From Pseudonocardia kujensis (GTDB lineage Bacteria; Actinomycetota; Actinomycetes; Mycobacteriales; Pseudonocardiaceae): a stretch of 64,000 nt of DNA. A program made the translations under genes and the position numbers. This document shows positions 8,459-17,371 of the stretch, piece by piece. The notes under the pieces were generated by a model that had not been told where the DNA came from, made no database searches, and saw only the letters and a list, made by a program, of their open reading frames with translations. The stretch is from NCBI RefSeq assembly GCF_021283305.1, contig NZ_JAJSOK010000024.1, positions 39,653-103,652 of the forward strand, written 5' to 3'. Position 1 is the stretch's first letter, and the number at the start of each line of letters is the position of its first letter.

Positions 8459-9243
8459 CCCGGGATCCGCTCCCGCATCCAGGCCACCCGCTCGGTGGCG
8501 TCGACGTCGTAGACGGGTTCCCCGCCGAGCGGGACCGCCGTCGCGACCGCGGTCCCGTCGAGAAGGTCGATGCGGGAGAGCGCCGCGCCCGAGACCCCGC
8601 GCAGTCGTCCGGCGGGCGGGAAGGGGTCGACCTGGTAGACGAGCGCGGGTGCGACCCATACCGGAATCCCGGCGAGTGTGCCGGCTCCGGCGTGGTGGGC
8701 GTGTCCGCAGACGATCATGCGGATATCCGAGCCCGCCACGACCTCGGCGAGCTTCTCCGGCTCGCGCAGCCGGAGCAGGTCCACCGAGGGCACCGGCGAC
8801 GGCAGCGGCGGATGGTGCAGTACCAGTACGGTGCCGTTGGGAGCCGGGGTGGCCAGCTCCGCGGCCAGCCACTCGAGCTGCTCGGGATCGACCCTGCCGT
8901 GGTGGTGGCCCGGGATCGTGCTGTCCAGGGCCACCACGCGCGCGCCTCCCGTCCGGACCACGCGGTCCGGGGTGCCGAAGGCGGCGGTGAACGCGGCGAG
9001 CTCGTCGTGGTTGCCCATCACCGGCACCACCGGGACGGCGACCGGTTCCAGCAGCGCGCTCAGCTGCCGATACGCCTCGGGCTCGCCGTCGGCGGCGAGG
9101 TCCCCTGCGAGCAGCAGGGCATCCGGCGGCTCCGCGGCCGCGACCCGCGCGAGCGCCTCGCGCAGCGTCGCGGCCGAGCCGGGATCGGCGGTCAGGTGGG
9201 TGTCGGACAGGACGGCCAAACAGGGGCCCCTGCCGGGTTTCAC
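8455..9243 (-). CDS. Calcineurin-like metallophosphoesterase (Icc/GpdQ type)
   Basis: A 262-residue two-metal phosphoesterase. The metal-binding blocks appear in order: LSDTHL, GDL, GNHD and CGHAHH, the signature of class III cyclic-nucleotide/glycerophosphodiester phosphodiesterases. The GTG at 9243 overlaps the stop of the binding-protein gene (GTGA), which fixes the start, and the 3' end overlaps the permease start. No signal peptide is visible, so it is likely cytoplasmic. Being embedded in a Ugp-like importer operon, it may hydrolyse the imported phosphodiester (glycerophosphodiesterase role, inference). Cyclic-nucleotide hydrolysis is the alternative. Confidence 0.88.
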   Translation of the reverse strand: MKPGRGPCLAVLSDTHLTADPGSAATLREALARVAAAEPPDALLLAGDLAADGEPEAYRQLSALLEPVAVPVVPVMGNHDELAAFTAAFGTPDRVVRTGGARVVALDSTIPGHHHGRVDPEQLEWLAAELATPAPNGTVLVLHHPPLPSPVPSVDLLRLREPEKLAEVVAGSDIRMIVCGHAHHAGAGTLAGIPVWVAPALVYQVDPFPPAGRLRGVSGAALSRIDLLDGTAVATAVPLGGEPVYDVDATERVAWMRERIPG

Positions 9244-10613
9244 CGCGCCCCCGTCGGCACGAGCGCCTGCCCCCGCTGCTCGGCCTCGGTGAGGGTGGCC
9301 TGCGCGTCGGCGCCCTGCAGGACGACCTTCTCGACGGCGTCCATCATGCCGTCGCGGATCTGCAGGTAGTTGTCCCCGGGGAAGGACACCCACGGCTCCA
9401 TCCGGTTGAGCTGGTCGACGTTGATCCCGGTGGTCGGGTTCGCGGCCGCCCAGTCCTTGAGCGAGTCGTTCATCAGCCCGGTGCGCAGCGGCAGGTAGCC
9501 GATGTTCTTCGCGATGTCGGTGAAGGCCTGGTCGCTGGTCAGGAAGGTGATGAGCTCCCAGGCGGCACGCTGCTTCGCGGGGTCGTTCGACAGGATGTAC
9601 AGCGCCGCACCGGAGTTGGTCGGCACCGCGGGAGTGCTCCCGAACGACGGCGTGGCGGCGCCGCGCAGCTGCCAGCCTGCCCCCTTCGCGCCCTTGGCGA
9701 AGGTGCCCTGCAGGGACGAGGACTCAAGGATCATGCCCAGGTCGCCGCGCGTGAACGCCTCCACGGCCTGCTGCTGGCTGAACTTGGGGCTGGCGCCGGA
9801 CTTCACCATGTCCGCCAGCGTCGACACCGCCTGCACCGACTTCGGCTCGGCGTACTGGAGCGTCGTACGGTCCTCGGAGAGCACGCGCCCGCCGTTGGAT
9901 CGGACGATGCTCTGCAGGCACCAGTCCTTGGCCTGGGTCGTCACGCAGTCCGCGTAGGCACCCTCCTTGCCGGTCGCGGCCTTGATCTTCGCGGCCGCGT
10001 CGGCGACCTCCGCCCAGGTGGCCGGCGGCTTCGCCGGGTCGAGGCCCGCGGCGGTGAACAGCGAGGCGTTGTAGTAGAGCACCGGGGTCGAGAGCACGAA
10101 CGGGACGCCGTAGGTCTTCCCGTCGAGCTGCCCCAGCGAGGCCGCCGCCGCGGCGTAGGGGTGGGTCCCGCCGAAGCTCTGCCGGACGGTGTCGGCGCCA
10201 ACCAGGTCGTCGAGCGGCTTGGCGCCGAGCTGGTGCACGGTGAAGCCCATGTCCGAGAAGCCCAGCTGCGCGACGTCCGGGGGGTTGCCGGTCGCAGCCT
10301 GGGTCTGCACGCTGGAAACGGAGTCGGCCGCGGGGTTGGAACTGTTGCCCTGCGGCTTCTGGGCGGTCACGGTGATGTTCGGGTGCTGGGCGCGGAAGGC
10401 CGTGAGCAGCCCGTTGAACGTGTCGCTCCAGGGGCCGGCCTGGCCGAAGTTGTAGGACTCGAAGGTGATCGAGACCTTCTGGTCGGGGGTCAGCTCGGGG
10501 GCGCGCTGCACGGTGGCCGACGCGCTGTCGGCACTTCCCGCGCCGCCCACGCCGCAGCCGGCGAGCAGCGCGGTCGCGGCGAGCGCGACCGCGGCGAGAC
10601 GGATGGGACGCAC
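9240..10613 (-). CDS. Extracellular solute-binding lipoprotein (family 1, Ugp-like)
   Basis: A 457-residue binding protein with a lipoprotein signal peptide (ALAATALLAGC, lipidated Cys20), followed by a family 1 extracellular binding domain beginning near VSITFESYNFG. It captures substrate for the permeases encoded downstream. The GTG start at 10613 has an in-register GGAGG on the minus strand. Combined with an embedded phosphodiesterase, a glycerophosphodiester or sugar-phosphate substrate is a reasonable guess; the protein alone does not reveal the ligand. Confidence 0.9.
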   Translation of the reverse strand: MRPIRLAAVALAATALLAGCGVGGAGSADSASATVQRAPELTPDQKVSITFESYNFGQAGPWSDTFNGLLTAFRAQHPNITVTAQKPQGNSSNPAADSVSSVQTQAATGNPPDVAQLGFSDMGFTVHQLGAKPLDDLVGADTVRQSFGGTHPYAAAAASLGQLDGKTYGVPFVLSTPVLYYNASLFTAAGLDPAKPPATWAEVADAAAKIKAATGKEGAYADCVTTQAKDWCLQSIVRSNGGRVLSEDRTTLQYAEPKSVQAVSTLADMVKSGASPKFSQQQAVEAFTRGDLGMILESSSLQGTFAKGAKGAGWQLRGAATPSFGSTPAVPTNSGAALYILSNDPAKQRAAWELITFLTSDQAFTDIAKNIGYLPLRTGLMNDSLKDWAAANPTTGINVDQLNRMEPWVSFPGDNYLQIRDGMMDAVEKVVLQGADAQATLTEAEQRGQALVPTGAR

Positions 10614-10629
10614 GGTTCCTCCAAGGATC

Positions 10630-11745
10630 TCAGACCGCCACGGCGGCGCGGCGGGGTTCGGGGGTGCGCACCAGGCGGCGGCCGCTGGTGGCGCAGAACA
10701 GGTGGATTCGGTCGGGATCGCAGGTCAGCCGCACGGCATCCCCCACTGCCAGGCCGAGCGGGCGGGGGCCGCGCAGGGCGACCCGACCACCGCCGACGGT
10801 GACGTGCGCGACCTCCTCGCCGCCGAGGTTCTCGACGAGCCGGACGGTGCCGCGCCACTCCGGGCCGACGGCGCCGGTCCCGATCCGCAGGTGCTCGGGC
10901 CGGGCGCCGACGAGCACCTCACGGCCCGAGGCGTCGTGCCCGGGACCGAGCGGCATGTCGACGCCGTCGCCGACGGCCCGCAGCTCCCCGTCCGCGCCGC
11001 GCACCTCGGCGGGCAGCAGGCCGATCGCGGGGGAGCCGATGAACCCGGCGACGAAGGTCGACGCCGGGGCGTCGTAGACCTCCTCGGGGGTGCCGACCTG
11101 CTCCAGCCTCCCACCGTTGAGCACGGCGATGCGGGTGGCCATGGTCATCGCCTCGATCTGGTCGTGGGTGACGTAGACGAAGGTGGAGCGCAGCCGGCGG
11201 TGCAGGTCGGTGAGCTCGGCCCGGGTCGCGGTTCGCAGGGTGGCGTCCAGGTTGGACAGCGGTTCGTCGAGCAGGAACGCGCCGGGATCGCGGACCAGCG
11301 CGCGCCCGAGGGCGACGCGCTGGCGCTGGCCACCGGACAGCGCGCGTGGGCGCCGGTCGAGGAGCTGTTCGAGGCCGAGCGCCTTCGCGACCTCGGTCAC
11401 CTTCGCGTCGACGTCCTTGCGGCGCCGGGTGCGCAACGGGAAGCCGATGTTCTTCGCGACGGTCAGGTGCGGGTAGAGGGCGTAGCTCTGGAAGACCATC
11501 GCCAGGTTCCGCTCGCGCGGCTCGGCAGCCGTGATGTCGCGGCCGTCGAGGAGGATCCGGCCGCCGGTCGGCGGGGTCAACCCGGCGATCATCCGCAACA
11601 GCGTGGACTTGCCGCAACCGGACGGGCCGAGCAGCACGAGGAACTCACCGTCGGCCACGTCGAGAGAGATGCCGTCGACCGCGTTCACGGCGTGGTTCCC
11701 GCTGCCGAAGCGGCGGGTCAAGCCCTCGATCTGGATGCGGCTCAC
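10630..11745 (-). CDS. ABC transporter ATPase, UgpC/MsmX/MalK type
   Basis: A 371-residue ATPase with Walker A GPSGCGKST, the Q-loop in MVFQSYALYPHLTV, the signature ALSGGQRQRVALGRALVRDP, Walker B FLLDEPLSNLD and the switch THDQ. A C-terminal TOBE-like regulatory region (VLVGARPEHLRIG) follows, as in MalK/UgpC. It is the first gene of the importer operon and starts with GTG behind GAAGGAG. It energises import through the two permeases. The 159 bases upstream hold the operon promoter but I could not pick a convincing -35/-10 pair there. Confidence 0.93.
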   Translation of the reverse strand: MSRIQIEGLTRRFGSGNHAVNAVDGISLDVADGEFLVLLGPSGCGKSTLLRMIAGLTPPTGGRILLDGRDITAAEPRERNLAMVFQSYALYPHLTVAKNIGFPLRTRRRKDVDAKVTEVAKALGLEQLLDRRPRALSGGQRQRVALGRALVRDPGAFLLDEPLSNLDATLRTATRAELTDLHRRLRSTFVYVTHDQIEAMTMATRIAVLNGGRLEQVGTPEEVYDAPASTFVAGFIGSPAIGLLPAEVRGADGELRAVGDGVDMPLGPGHDASGREVLVGARPEHLRIGTGAVGPEWRGTVRLVENLGGEEVAHVTVGGGRVALRGPRPLGLAVGDAVRLTCDPDRIHLFCATSGRRLVRTPEPRRAAVAV

Positions 11746-11904
11746 GGTGGCTCCTTCGGGCGTGGTCGGGACGGGCGGATGTCAGCAGCGCGGGATGGAC
11801 CGCAGATGAACGGCGGGTCGCGGGAGTACGGTGGAGCGCCGCCCGCGCACCCGGCGCGGGGCGTGAGCTGCGACGATCGGCGTTCTTGGACGATCGATCG
11901 GCAC

Positions 11905-12777
11905 TCAGAGGTCGAGCACGAGTCGCGGCCCACGGGCCCGGGAGACACAGATCATCATCACGTCGCCCGCCTCACGGTCGGCCTCGTCGAGCACGGAGTC
12001 GCGGTGTTCCGGCTCGCCGGCGAGCACCACGGTCTCGCAGGTGCCGCAGGTCCCCTCGCGACAGGACTGCACGACGTCGACACCGCCGGCCTCGATCGCG
12101 GCGAGCAGGCTGGTCCCGGCCGGGACCAGCACGGTCACGCCGCTGCGCTCCAGCACCGCCTCGAACGGCCGCTCCGGGAGGTCGAGGGCGACCGGGGTGA
12201 ACCGCTCGACATGCGCGGCGGGGCAGACCTCCAGCAGCGCGTCCAGCATCGGGGCCGGGCCGCACCCGTAGACCTCCGCGCCCGGCGCGTCGGCCACGGC
12301 GGCGCGCAGGCCGAGCAGACCACCCACCTGCACGATGACCCGTGGATCCCCGCCTAGCCGGTCGAGGTAGGCCATCGACTCCCGCGACCGGCCGCCGTAG
12401 AGCAGGCGCCAGTCGGCACCCGCGGCCTTCGCGGCCTCGATCATCGGCAGGATCGGGGTGATCCCGATCCCACCCGCGACGAACAGGTACCTGGACGCCG
12501 CGACCAGTGGGAAGTGATTGCGGGGACCACCGACCTCCACCTGGTCGCCCACGGCGAGCCGGTCATGGACGAAAGCTGAGCCGCCGCGACCGTCGGCCTC
12601 GCGCAGCACGGCGATCCGGAAGCCGGGACCGCACAGCGAGTACTGGCGCACGAGCCCGGGCGCCAGGTGGAGGTCGATGTGCGAACCGGGCGTCCAGTCA
12701 GGCAGGTCCGGGCCGGACAGCTCGAGCTCCACGACGCCGTCGGCGACCGTCCGGCGGGAGGTGATCTCACACAGCAC
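11905..12777 (-). CDS. PDR/VanB-family oxidoreductase (FMN, NAD and plant-type [2Fe-2S])
   Basis: A 290-residue single-chain reductase. Residues 1-95 form the flavin domain (RQYSL at 45-49), residues 98-200 the NAD domain (AGGIGITPIL) and the C-terminus a plant-type [2Fe-2S] ferredoxin with ligands Cys239, Cys244, Cys247 and Cys277 (SCREGTCGTC). This is the phthalate dioxygenase reductase/vanillate demethylase reductase architecture. Such enzymes pass NAD(P)H electrons to oxygenases; no dioxygenase is nearby, so the two P450s or the desaturases are candidate acceptors (inference). It starts with GTG and is divergent from a LysR regulator 222 bases away, a typical regulator-target arrangement. 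Confidence 0.88.
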   Translation of the reverse strand: MLCEITSRRTVADGVVELELSGPDLPDWTPGSHIDLHLAPGLVRQYSLCGPGFRIAVLREADGRGGSAFVHDRLAVGDQVEVGGPRNHFPLVAASRYLFVAGGIGITPILPMIEAAKAAGADWRLLYGGRSRESMAYLDRLGGDPRVIVQVGGLLGLRAAVADAPGAEVYGCGPAPMLDALLEVCPAAHVERFTPVALDLPERPFEAVLERSGVTVLVPAGTSLLAAIEAGGVDVVQSCREGTCGTCETVVLAGEPEHRDSVLDEADREAGDVMMICVSRARGPRLVLDL

Positions 12778-12999
12778 GAGGCGGACGCTAGGGCGCAGCT
12801 ACCCCCCCGCGCCCCGCGAGCGCGAACGGCGATCGTGTGATCGGTTCGGCACACCGTCCGGGCACCGTCTGTGAGCAGCGGATTCACCCGATCGTGGGTC
12901 TGCTGGTCACGGATCGTTCGTCTGTTGAACCCCTGGCCGTCGACCCCCGACGACGCACGCGGCCTACCGTCGCGGCGCACCGTCGGGGAGAGGGATCAG

Positions 13000-13914
13000 A
13001 TGGAGTTCCGGTACCTGCGTTCTTTCCTGGCGATCGCCGAGGAGCTGCACTTCGGTCGCGCCGCGCAGCGGCTGCACCTGGCACAGCCCTCGCTGTCGCA
13101 ACAGCTGCAGCGACTGGAGCGCGACGTGGGCGTGGAGCTGGTGCGCCGCAGCTCGCACGAGGTCCGGCTGACCCCGGCCGGCGAAGCGTTCCGCGAGGAG
13201 GCCCGGAAGCTCCTCGACCAGGTCGAACGCGCCGTCGCTGCGGCCAATGCCGTCGCGATGGGCCGCGCGGGCACGCTGAACATCGGGTTCAACTTCCCGG
13301 CCGGGCAGGATGTCCTGCCTGCGACACTCGCGACGCTCAACGCCGAGCACCCCCGGGTGCAGACGCAGCTGTGGGAGCGGCGGACCGGCCCGCAGCTGGA
13401 GGGTGTCCTCACCGGGGAGCTGGACGTCGGGTTCGTCTACGGGCGCCCGGTCAGCCCCGACCTGTCGTCGACGGAGCTCATGACCGTCCCGATCGTCGCA
13501 GTGGTCGGGGAACGGCACCCGTGGGCGGGGCGGGAGGTCGTGCCGATGCGGATGCTCGACCGCCAACCCTGCCTGCTCTTCCGCCGCGAGCAGAGCCCGG
13601 CGATGCACGACGCCATCATCGGCGCCGCCGACCAGGCGGGCATCAAGCTGACCGTCACCGCCGAGGTCGACGACCCGGTGGCGACCGGTGTGCTGGTCTC
13701 GGCCCGCCAGGTGATCGGGTTCGCGTCGGCCTCCCGGGCAGCGCGCGCGCCCGCACAGGGGCTCGTCGCGGTACCGCTCACCGCCCCGTCCCCCACCCTC
13801 GCGCTGCACGTCGTGTGGCGGACCGAGGACCGGACACCGCTGATCGACGCCCTGCTCAATGCCCTGCAGAGTGCGGGCCCGTTCACCTTCACCTGGCCCG
13901 ACCAGCGACGATAG
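13000..13914 (+). CDS. LysR-family transcriptional regulator
   Basis: A 304-residue LTTR. The N-terminal winged helix covers residues 1-60 (FGRAAQRLHLAQPSLSQQLQ) and is followed by the linker helix and a periplasmic-binding-fold effector domain. ATG 13000 is preceded by GGGGAGAGGG, and upstream sequence in the same frame is not protein-like. LTTRs usually control a divergent neighbour from the shared intergenic region, here 12778-12999, so the PDR-type reductase at 11905-12777 is the expected target. The effector is unknown. Confidence 0.92.
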   Translation: MEFRYLRSFLAIAEELHFGRAAQRLHLAQPSLSQQLQRLERDVGVELVRRSSHEVRLTPAGEAFREEARKLLDQVERAVAAANAVAMGRAGTLNIGFNFPAGQDVLPATLATLNAEHPRVQTQLWERRTGPQLEGVLTGELDVGFVYGRPVSPDLSSTELMTVPIVAVVGERHPWAGREVVPMRMLDRQPCLLFRREQSPAMHDAIIGAADQAGIKLTVTAEVDDPVATGVLVSARQVIGFASASRAARAPAQGLVAVPLTAPSPTLALHVVWRTEDRTPLIDALLNALQSAGPFTFTWPDQRR

Positions 13915-14026
13915 GTCTCACCCATCGGCCGGTTGGGAACCGCTCCTTGCCCGGGCTCGGCACGGTCGGCCACGGTGACGGCCACGGCCGGTGATCGACG
14001 ACCGGTCGCCTGCGAGGGGAGGTGCC

Positions 14027-14884
14027 GTGCGGCTCACGGTGCTCGGATGCCGGTCGGGGATGCCGGCCGAGGGACAGGCCAGCTCCGGCTACCTGGTCGA
14101 GACCGAGGAACGGACGCGCCTGCTGCTCGACTGCGGCCCCGGGGTCGCGACCGTCCTGACCGCCGAGGATCCGGCGCTCGACGGGGTCGTGATCAGCCAC
14201 CTCCACTCCGACCACTGCTACGACCTCCTGCCGCTGGGCAAGGCGCTGCTCTACCGCCGACTCCAGGAGGCGATCGGCGAACCGGCCGGCGACCCGGTGT
14301 CCGCCGCGCGGCACCTCGACCTGGGCGGTCCGCGGCTCCCGCTCTACGTTCCCCAAGGCGGCCGCACCGTGCTCGACCGGCTCGCCTCGCTCTTCCCGGT
14401 CACCACCATGCCCCTCCTCGACAGGGTCTTCGACCTGGCCTTCGACGTCGTCGAGTACGCCTCGGGAGACGAGATCGAGATCGCCGACGCCCGCGTCTCG
14501 CTGCACCCGCTGCGACACGTGGCAGCGAACTGCGGCGTCCGTGTCGACACCGTTCTCTCGTCCCTGGCCTACACCGGCGACACCGGCGTCACGCCCGGTC
14601 TGGCCCCGCTCGCCGCGGGCGTGGACCTGCTGCTCGCCGAGGCGACTCTCGCCGCGACCGACACCGGCCCGCACGGGCACCTCTCCGGAGCCGACGCCGG
14701 TGCGGCCGCGGCCGAGGGTGGCGTCGGCGAGCTCGTCCTCACCCATTTCATCTCCTCCGACCCCTCCTGGCTCCAGGCCCGCCGCGACGACGCGGCCGCG
14801 GCCTACCCGGGCCCGATCCGCATCGCCGAACCAGGCCTTCGCGTCGACACCCGCCCGGCACCGGCGCCGGCCACCCGGGGCTGA
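14027..14884 (+). CDS. MBL-fold metal-dependent hydrolase (RNase Z/AtsA-like)
   Basis: A 285-residue metallo-beta-lactamase-fold protein. The N-terminal VLGCRSGMP strand-turn and metal motif ISHLHSDHCYDLLPL match the beta-CASP-less RNase Z/AtsA-type group, and a further ligand Asp lies in AYTGDTG. The GTG at 14027 is chosen because GAGGGGAGG lies just upstream; an earlier in-frame GTG at 13991 lacks such a site. The gene is followed 62 bases later by an acyl-CoA synthetase, so a thioesterase or esterase role in lipid metabolism is possible but not shown. Confidence 0.85.
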   Translation: MRLTVLGCRSGMPAEGQASSGYLVETEERTRLLLDCGPGVATVLTAEDPALDGVVISHLHSDHCYDLLPLGKALLYRRLQEAIGEPAGDPVSAARHLDLGGPRLPLYVPQGGRTVLDRLASLFPVTTMPLLDRVFDLAFDVVEYASGDEIEIADARVSLHPLRHVAANCGVRVDTVLSSLAYTGDTGVTPGLAPLAAGVDLLLAEATLAATDTGPHGHLSGADAGAAAAEGGVGELVLTHFISSDPSWLQARRDDAAAAYPGPIRIAEPGLRVDTRPAPAPATRG

Positions 14885-14946
14885 CGCCCAGGCCTTCCTC
14901 GCGGTGCCCGTGTCGGCTCCGCGCGCTCCGCCTCCGGGAGGCCCTC

Positions 14947-16569
14947 GTGACCGCCGTCCTCAATCCGTCGCTCGTCACCCTGCCCGGCCGTGGCGGGATC
15001 GCCGCGGAGATCCTGCGCAGGCTGGAAGCCGTCGGTGAGCGCCCGGTCCTCGCCGCGCTGCGACCCACCTGGCCGGAGCGAACGGATCCGGCTGGCCCGG
15101 CCGACGGGTACAGCTGGGCCGACCTGACCGGCCGAGAGCTCGCCGGCCGGATCCGAGCCGTCGCAGGTGGTCTGCGCAGCGACGGCATCCGGGCGGGGGA
15201 CCGCGTCGCCCTGCTCGGCGGGAACACCCCGGACTGGATCGTGCTGGACCTGGCCGTGCTGGCCGCGGGCGCGATCACGGTACCGATCTACCCGACCGCG
15301 TCGCGCATCCAGATCGAGCACGTCCTCGCCGACTCCGGTGCGACCCGGGTCTTCGCCGAGACCCCGTCACAGGTGGAGCTGTCCCGGGGCGAGCCGTTCG
15401 CGGAGGCCGTTGCGCGGCTCTCCGGCGGGGAGGCGCCGGATGCGGGCGAGATTGGCGCGGACGACATCGCCACGATCGTCTACACCAGCGGCACCACGGG
15501 CACCCCGAAGGGCTGTGTCCTCACCCACCGCAACCTATTCGCGGCGGCCGGGAACGTCGTGACCTACCTGCCCGAACTGTTCGCGCGTGACGATGCCTCC
15601 ACGCTGCTCTTCCTACCGCTGTCCCACGTGTTCGGCCGGGTCAGTGCGTTGGGCTGCCTGTGGGCCGGTGTGCGGACAGGACTGCTGGCGTCGGCCGCCG
15701 AGCTGGCCGCCGAGCTGCCGCGGTTCCGGCCCTCGTTCCTGGTGCTGGTCCCGTACGCGCTGGAGAAACTCCGTAAGGGCGCGCGAGCGGGCGGGCTCAC
15801 CCCGGAGCTGGAGTCCGAGGCCGTCGCAGCCGGCGCCGCGTGGTCCGGGTCTGCCGCCGAGACGTTCCGGGCCGCCCTCGGCGGCAGGCTCGACCACGTG
15901 ATCTGCGGCGGGGCCCCGCTCGACCCGACCACCGCCGCCTTCACGGCTGCGCTGGGCGTGCAGGTGCTGGGCGCCTACGGCCTCACCGAGTCGACCACTG
16001 TCGTCAGCATGAGCTCGCCGTCAGCAGTCGAACCCGGCCGGGTCGGCCGCGCTCTGCCGGGGTGCGAGGTGCTGATCGCCGACGACGGGGAGATCCTGGT
16101 CCGCGGCGAGCAGGTCTCGCCCGGGTACTGGCCGCTCGTCGGGGAGCCCGAGCCGTGGTTGCGCACCGGTGACCTCGGCGAGGTCGACCGTGACGGGTTC
16201 CTCGCGATCACGGGGCGGCGCAAGGAGATCATCGTCACCAGCGGCGGCAAGAACGTGGCACCCGAGCCCCTCGAGGACCGGATCCGGCTGCACGCCGGGG
16301 TCGCGCACGCGGTCGTGATCGGGGAGGGTCGGCCGTACGTGAGCGCCCTGGTCTTCCCCGAGCCGGGGGCGCTCCTGGACGACGCCGCCGTCGAAGCCGC
16401 GGTGGACGACGCCAACACGCTGGTCAGCCGGGCCGAGTCGATTCGTCGCTGGCGCATCGTGGACGGGGCGCTGTCCGTCGCCGACGGCACCCTCACCCCC
16501 AGCCTGAAGCTGCGCCGGGCCGCGGTCGCCGAGCGCTACGCCGCGGACATCGCCGCCCTCTACAGCTGA
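14947..16569 (+). CDS. Long-chain fatty acid-CoA ligase (FadD15/AMP-binding type)
   Basis: A 540-residue adenylate-forming enzyme. Motifs: IVYTSGTTGTPKGCVLTHRN (P-loop), LPLSHVFGRVSALG, GAYGLTESTTVVSM, and LRTGDLGEVDRDGFL followed by ITGRRKEIIVTSGGKNVAP. The TSGTTGTPKG form and LPLSH element are those of long-chain acyl-CoA synthetases, unlike the TSGSTSAPKG of the two FAALs here. GTG 14947 has GGGAGG at 14936-14941. It probably supplies acyl-CoA to general lipid metabolism or activates free acid released by the neighbouring thioesterases (inference). A hairpin overlaps its stop codon. Confidence 0.9.
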   Translation: MTAVLNPSLVTLPGRGGIAAEILRRLEAVGERPVLAALRPTWPERTDPAGPADGYSWADLTGRELAGRIRAVAGGLRSDGIRAGDRVALLGGNTPDWIVLDLAVLAAGAITVPIYPTASRIQIEHVLADSGATRVFAETPSQVELSRGEPFAEAVARLSGGEAPDAGEIGADDIATIVYTSGTTGTPKGCVLTHRNLFAAAGNVVTYLPELFARDDASTLLFLPLSHVFGRVSALGCLWAGVRTGLLASAAELAAELPRFRPSFLVLVPYALEKLRKGARAGGLTPELESEAVAAGAAWSGSAAETFRAALGGRLDHVICGGAPLDPTTAAFTAALGVQVLGAYGLTESTTVVSMSSPSAVEPGRVGRALPGCEVLIADDGEILVRGEQVSPGYWPLVGEPEPWLRTGDLGEVDRDGFLAITGRRKEIIVTSGGKNVAPEPLEDRIRLHAGVAHAVVIGEGRPYVSALVFPEPGALLDDAAVEAAVDDANTLVSRAESIRRWRIVDGALSVADGTLTPSLKLRRAAVAERYAADIAALYS

Positions 16570-16588
16570 ACGAGCGGCTCTCTCGTTC
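16568..16588 (+). terminator. Short hairpin at the acyl-CoA synthetase stop codon
   Basis: Seven-base perfect arms (16568-16574 and 16582-16588) with a 7-base loop begin inside the stop codon of the preceding gene. No U-tract follows, as is common in actinomycetes. It may act together with the longer hairpin 50 bases downstream. Confidence 0.4.
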
Positions 16589-16639
16589 ACACCACTCGAG
16601 CAGGAGGCCACTCGTGCGTCCCGGCCGATGCGCACGAAA

Positions 16640-16674
16640 GGCACTCTCGCGCGGCAGGTCTGCACGAGAGTGCC
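16640..16674. terminator. Bidirectional hairpin terminator between convergent genes
   Basis: Ten-base perfect arms (16640-16649 and 16665-16674) with a 15-base loop lie between the convergent acyl-CoA synthetase and thioesterase genes; the stem can extend outward through AA/TT pairs across a bulge. The stem core GGCACTCTCG differs by one base from that of the hairpin at 6567-6609. Confidence 0.7.
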
Positions 16675-16688
16675 CTTCATGTACCAGG

Positions 16689-17222
16689 TCAGGAGGACGC
16701 GGCGCCCAGCCAGGCCACGTAGTCGAGCTCGACGCGCCCGAGCAGCACGTCCGCGTCGTCGTGGAGGAGGGCGAGGCCCGTGAGCTCGAAGCGTCCGGCC
16801 TGGCCACCCGTCAGGACCGCGTCGATCGCCTTCTGCTCCAGGGTGGCGCGCGCCCGGATGTGGCCGTTCGCGGGCTTGAGGAACGCGATCCTGGACGAGC
16901 GGAGCACGAATCCCTGCAGCTGTGTGATGCGCGGCGCCATGGCGCCGGCGAACGCCGCAGCCCCGGCCACCTCGGCGGCGAGGAACAGCGCGCCGGCGTG
17001 CACGGTGCCGAAGTGGTTCTGCAGCTCGGGGCGGACGGGCAACTCGGCCTGCCCGTGGTCCGGCGCCAGCTCGGTGACGCGGACGCCGACGTGGTTGCAG
17101 AAGGGGACCATCGTGTCGACGGTCCGGCGGAGCTGCTCGAGATCGACGGCGCCGCCCGTCGCGGCGAGGCCCGCGACGACGGCGGCGAGCGGATTGGTCT
17201 GCGCTGGTGTCTGGGTGGCCAT
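16689..17222 (-). CDS. Hotdog-fold thioesterase/DUF4442-like protein
   Basis: A 177-residue protein with a PaaI/DUF4442-like hotdog core: PFCNHVGVRVTELAPDHGQA, then NHFGTVHAGALFLAAEVAGA, the active-site helix, and a C-terminal strand region. ATG 17222 is used; an in-frame ATG three codons upstream (17231) is equally possible. It is divergent from the large lipid-synthase operon across 286 bases and convergent with the acyl-CoA synthetase. The family includes acyl-CoA/acyl-ACP thioesterases, so release or editing of acyl chains is likely, but the substrate is unknown. Confidence 0.8.
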   Translation of the reverse strand: MATQTPAQTNPLAAVVAGLAATGGAVDLEQLRRTVDTMVPFCNHVGVRVTELAPDHGQAELPVRPELQNHFGTVHAGALFLAAEVAGAAAFAGAMAPRITQLQGFVLRSSRIAFLKPANGHIRARATLEQKAIDAVLTGGQAGRFELTGLALLHDDADVLLGRVELDYVAWLGAASS

Positions 17223-17371
17223 GCCGACCATTACCGCCGGATCGCGTGGCTGGCGGGTGAACGGCGGTCTCCAAATTGGCGACGAATGCGCGGGATCGAA
17301 ACGGCGGAATGCGCAGATGATCGGGGTGGTGCATGACGCGATAGCTCGGCCCCATCGTGCGCCGGACGCCG

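Noticed and set aside
13933..14946. Plus-strand open frame extending the acyl-CoA synthetase upstream across the MBL-fold gene
   Set aside because: The upstream part is out of frame with a well-supported MBL-fold protein and is low-complexity. GTG 14947 has a good GGGAGG site.
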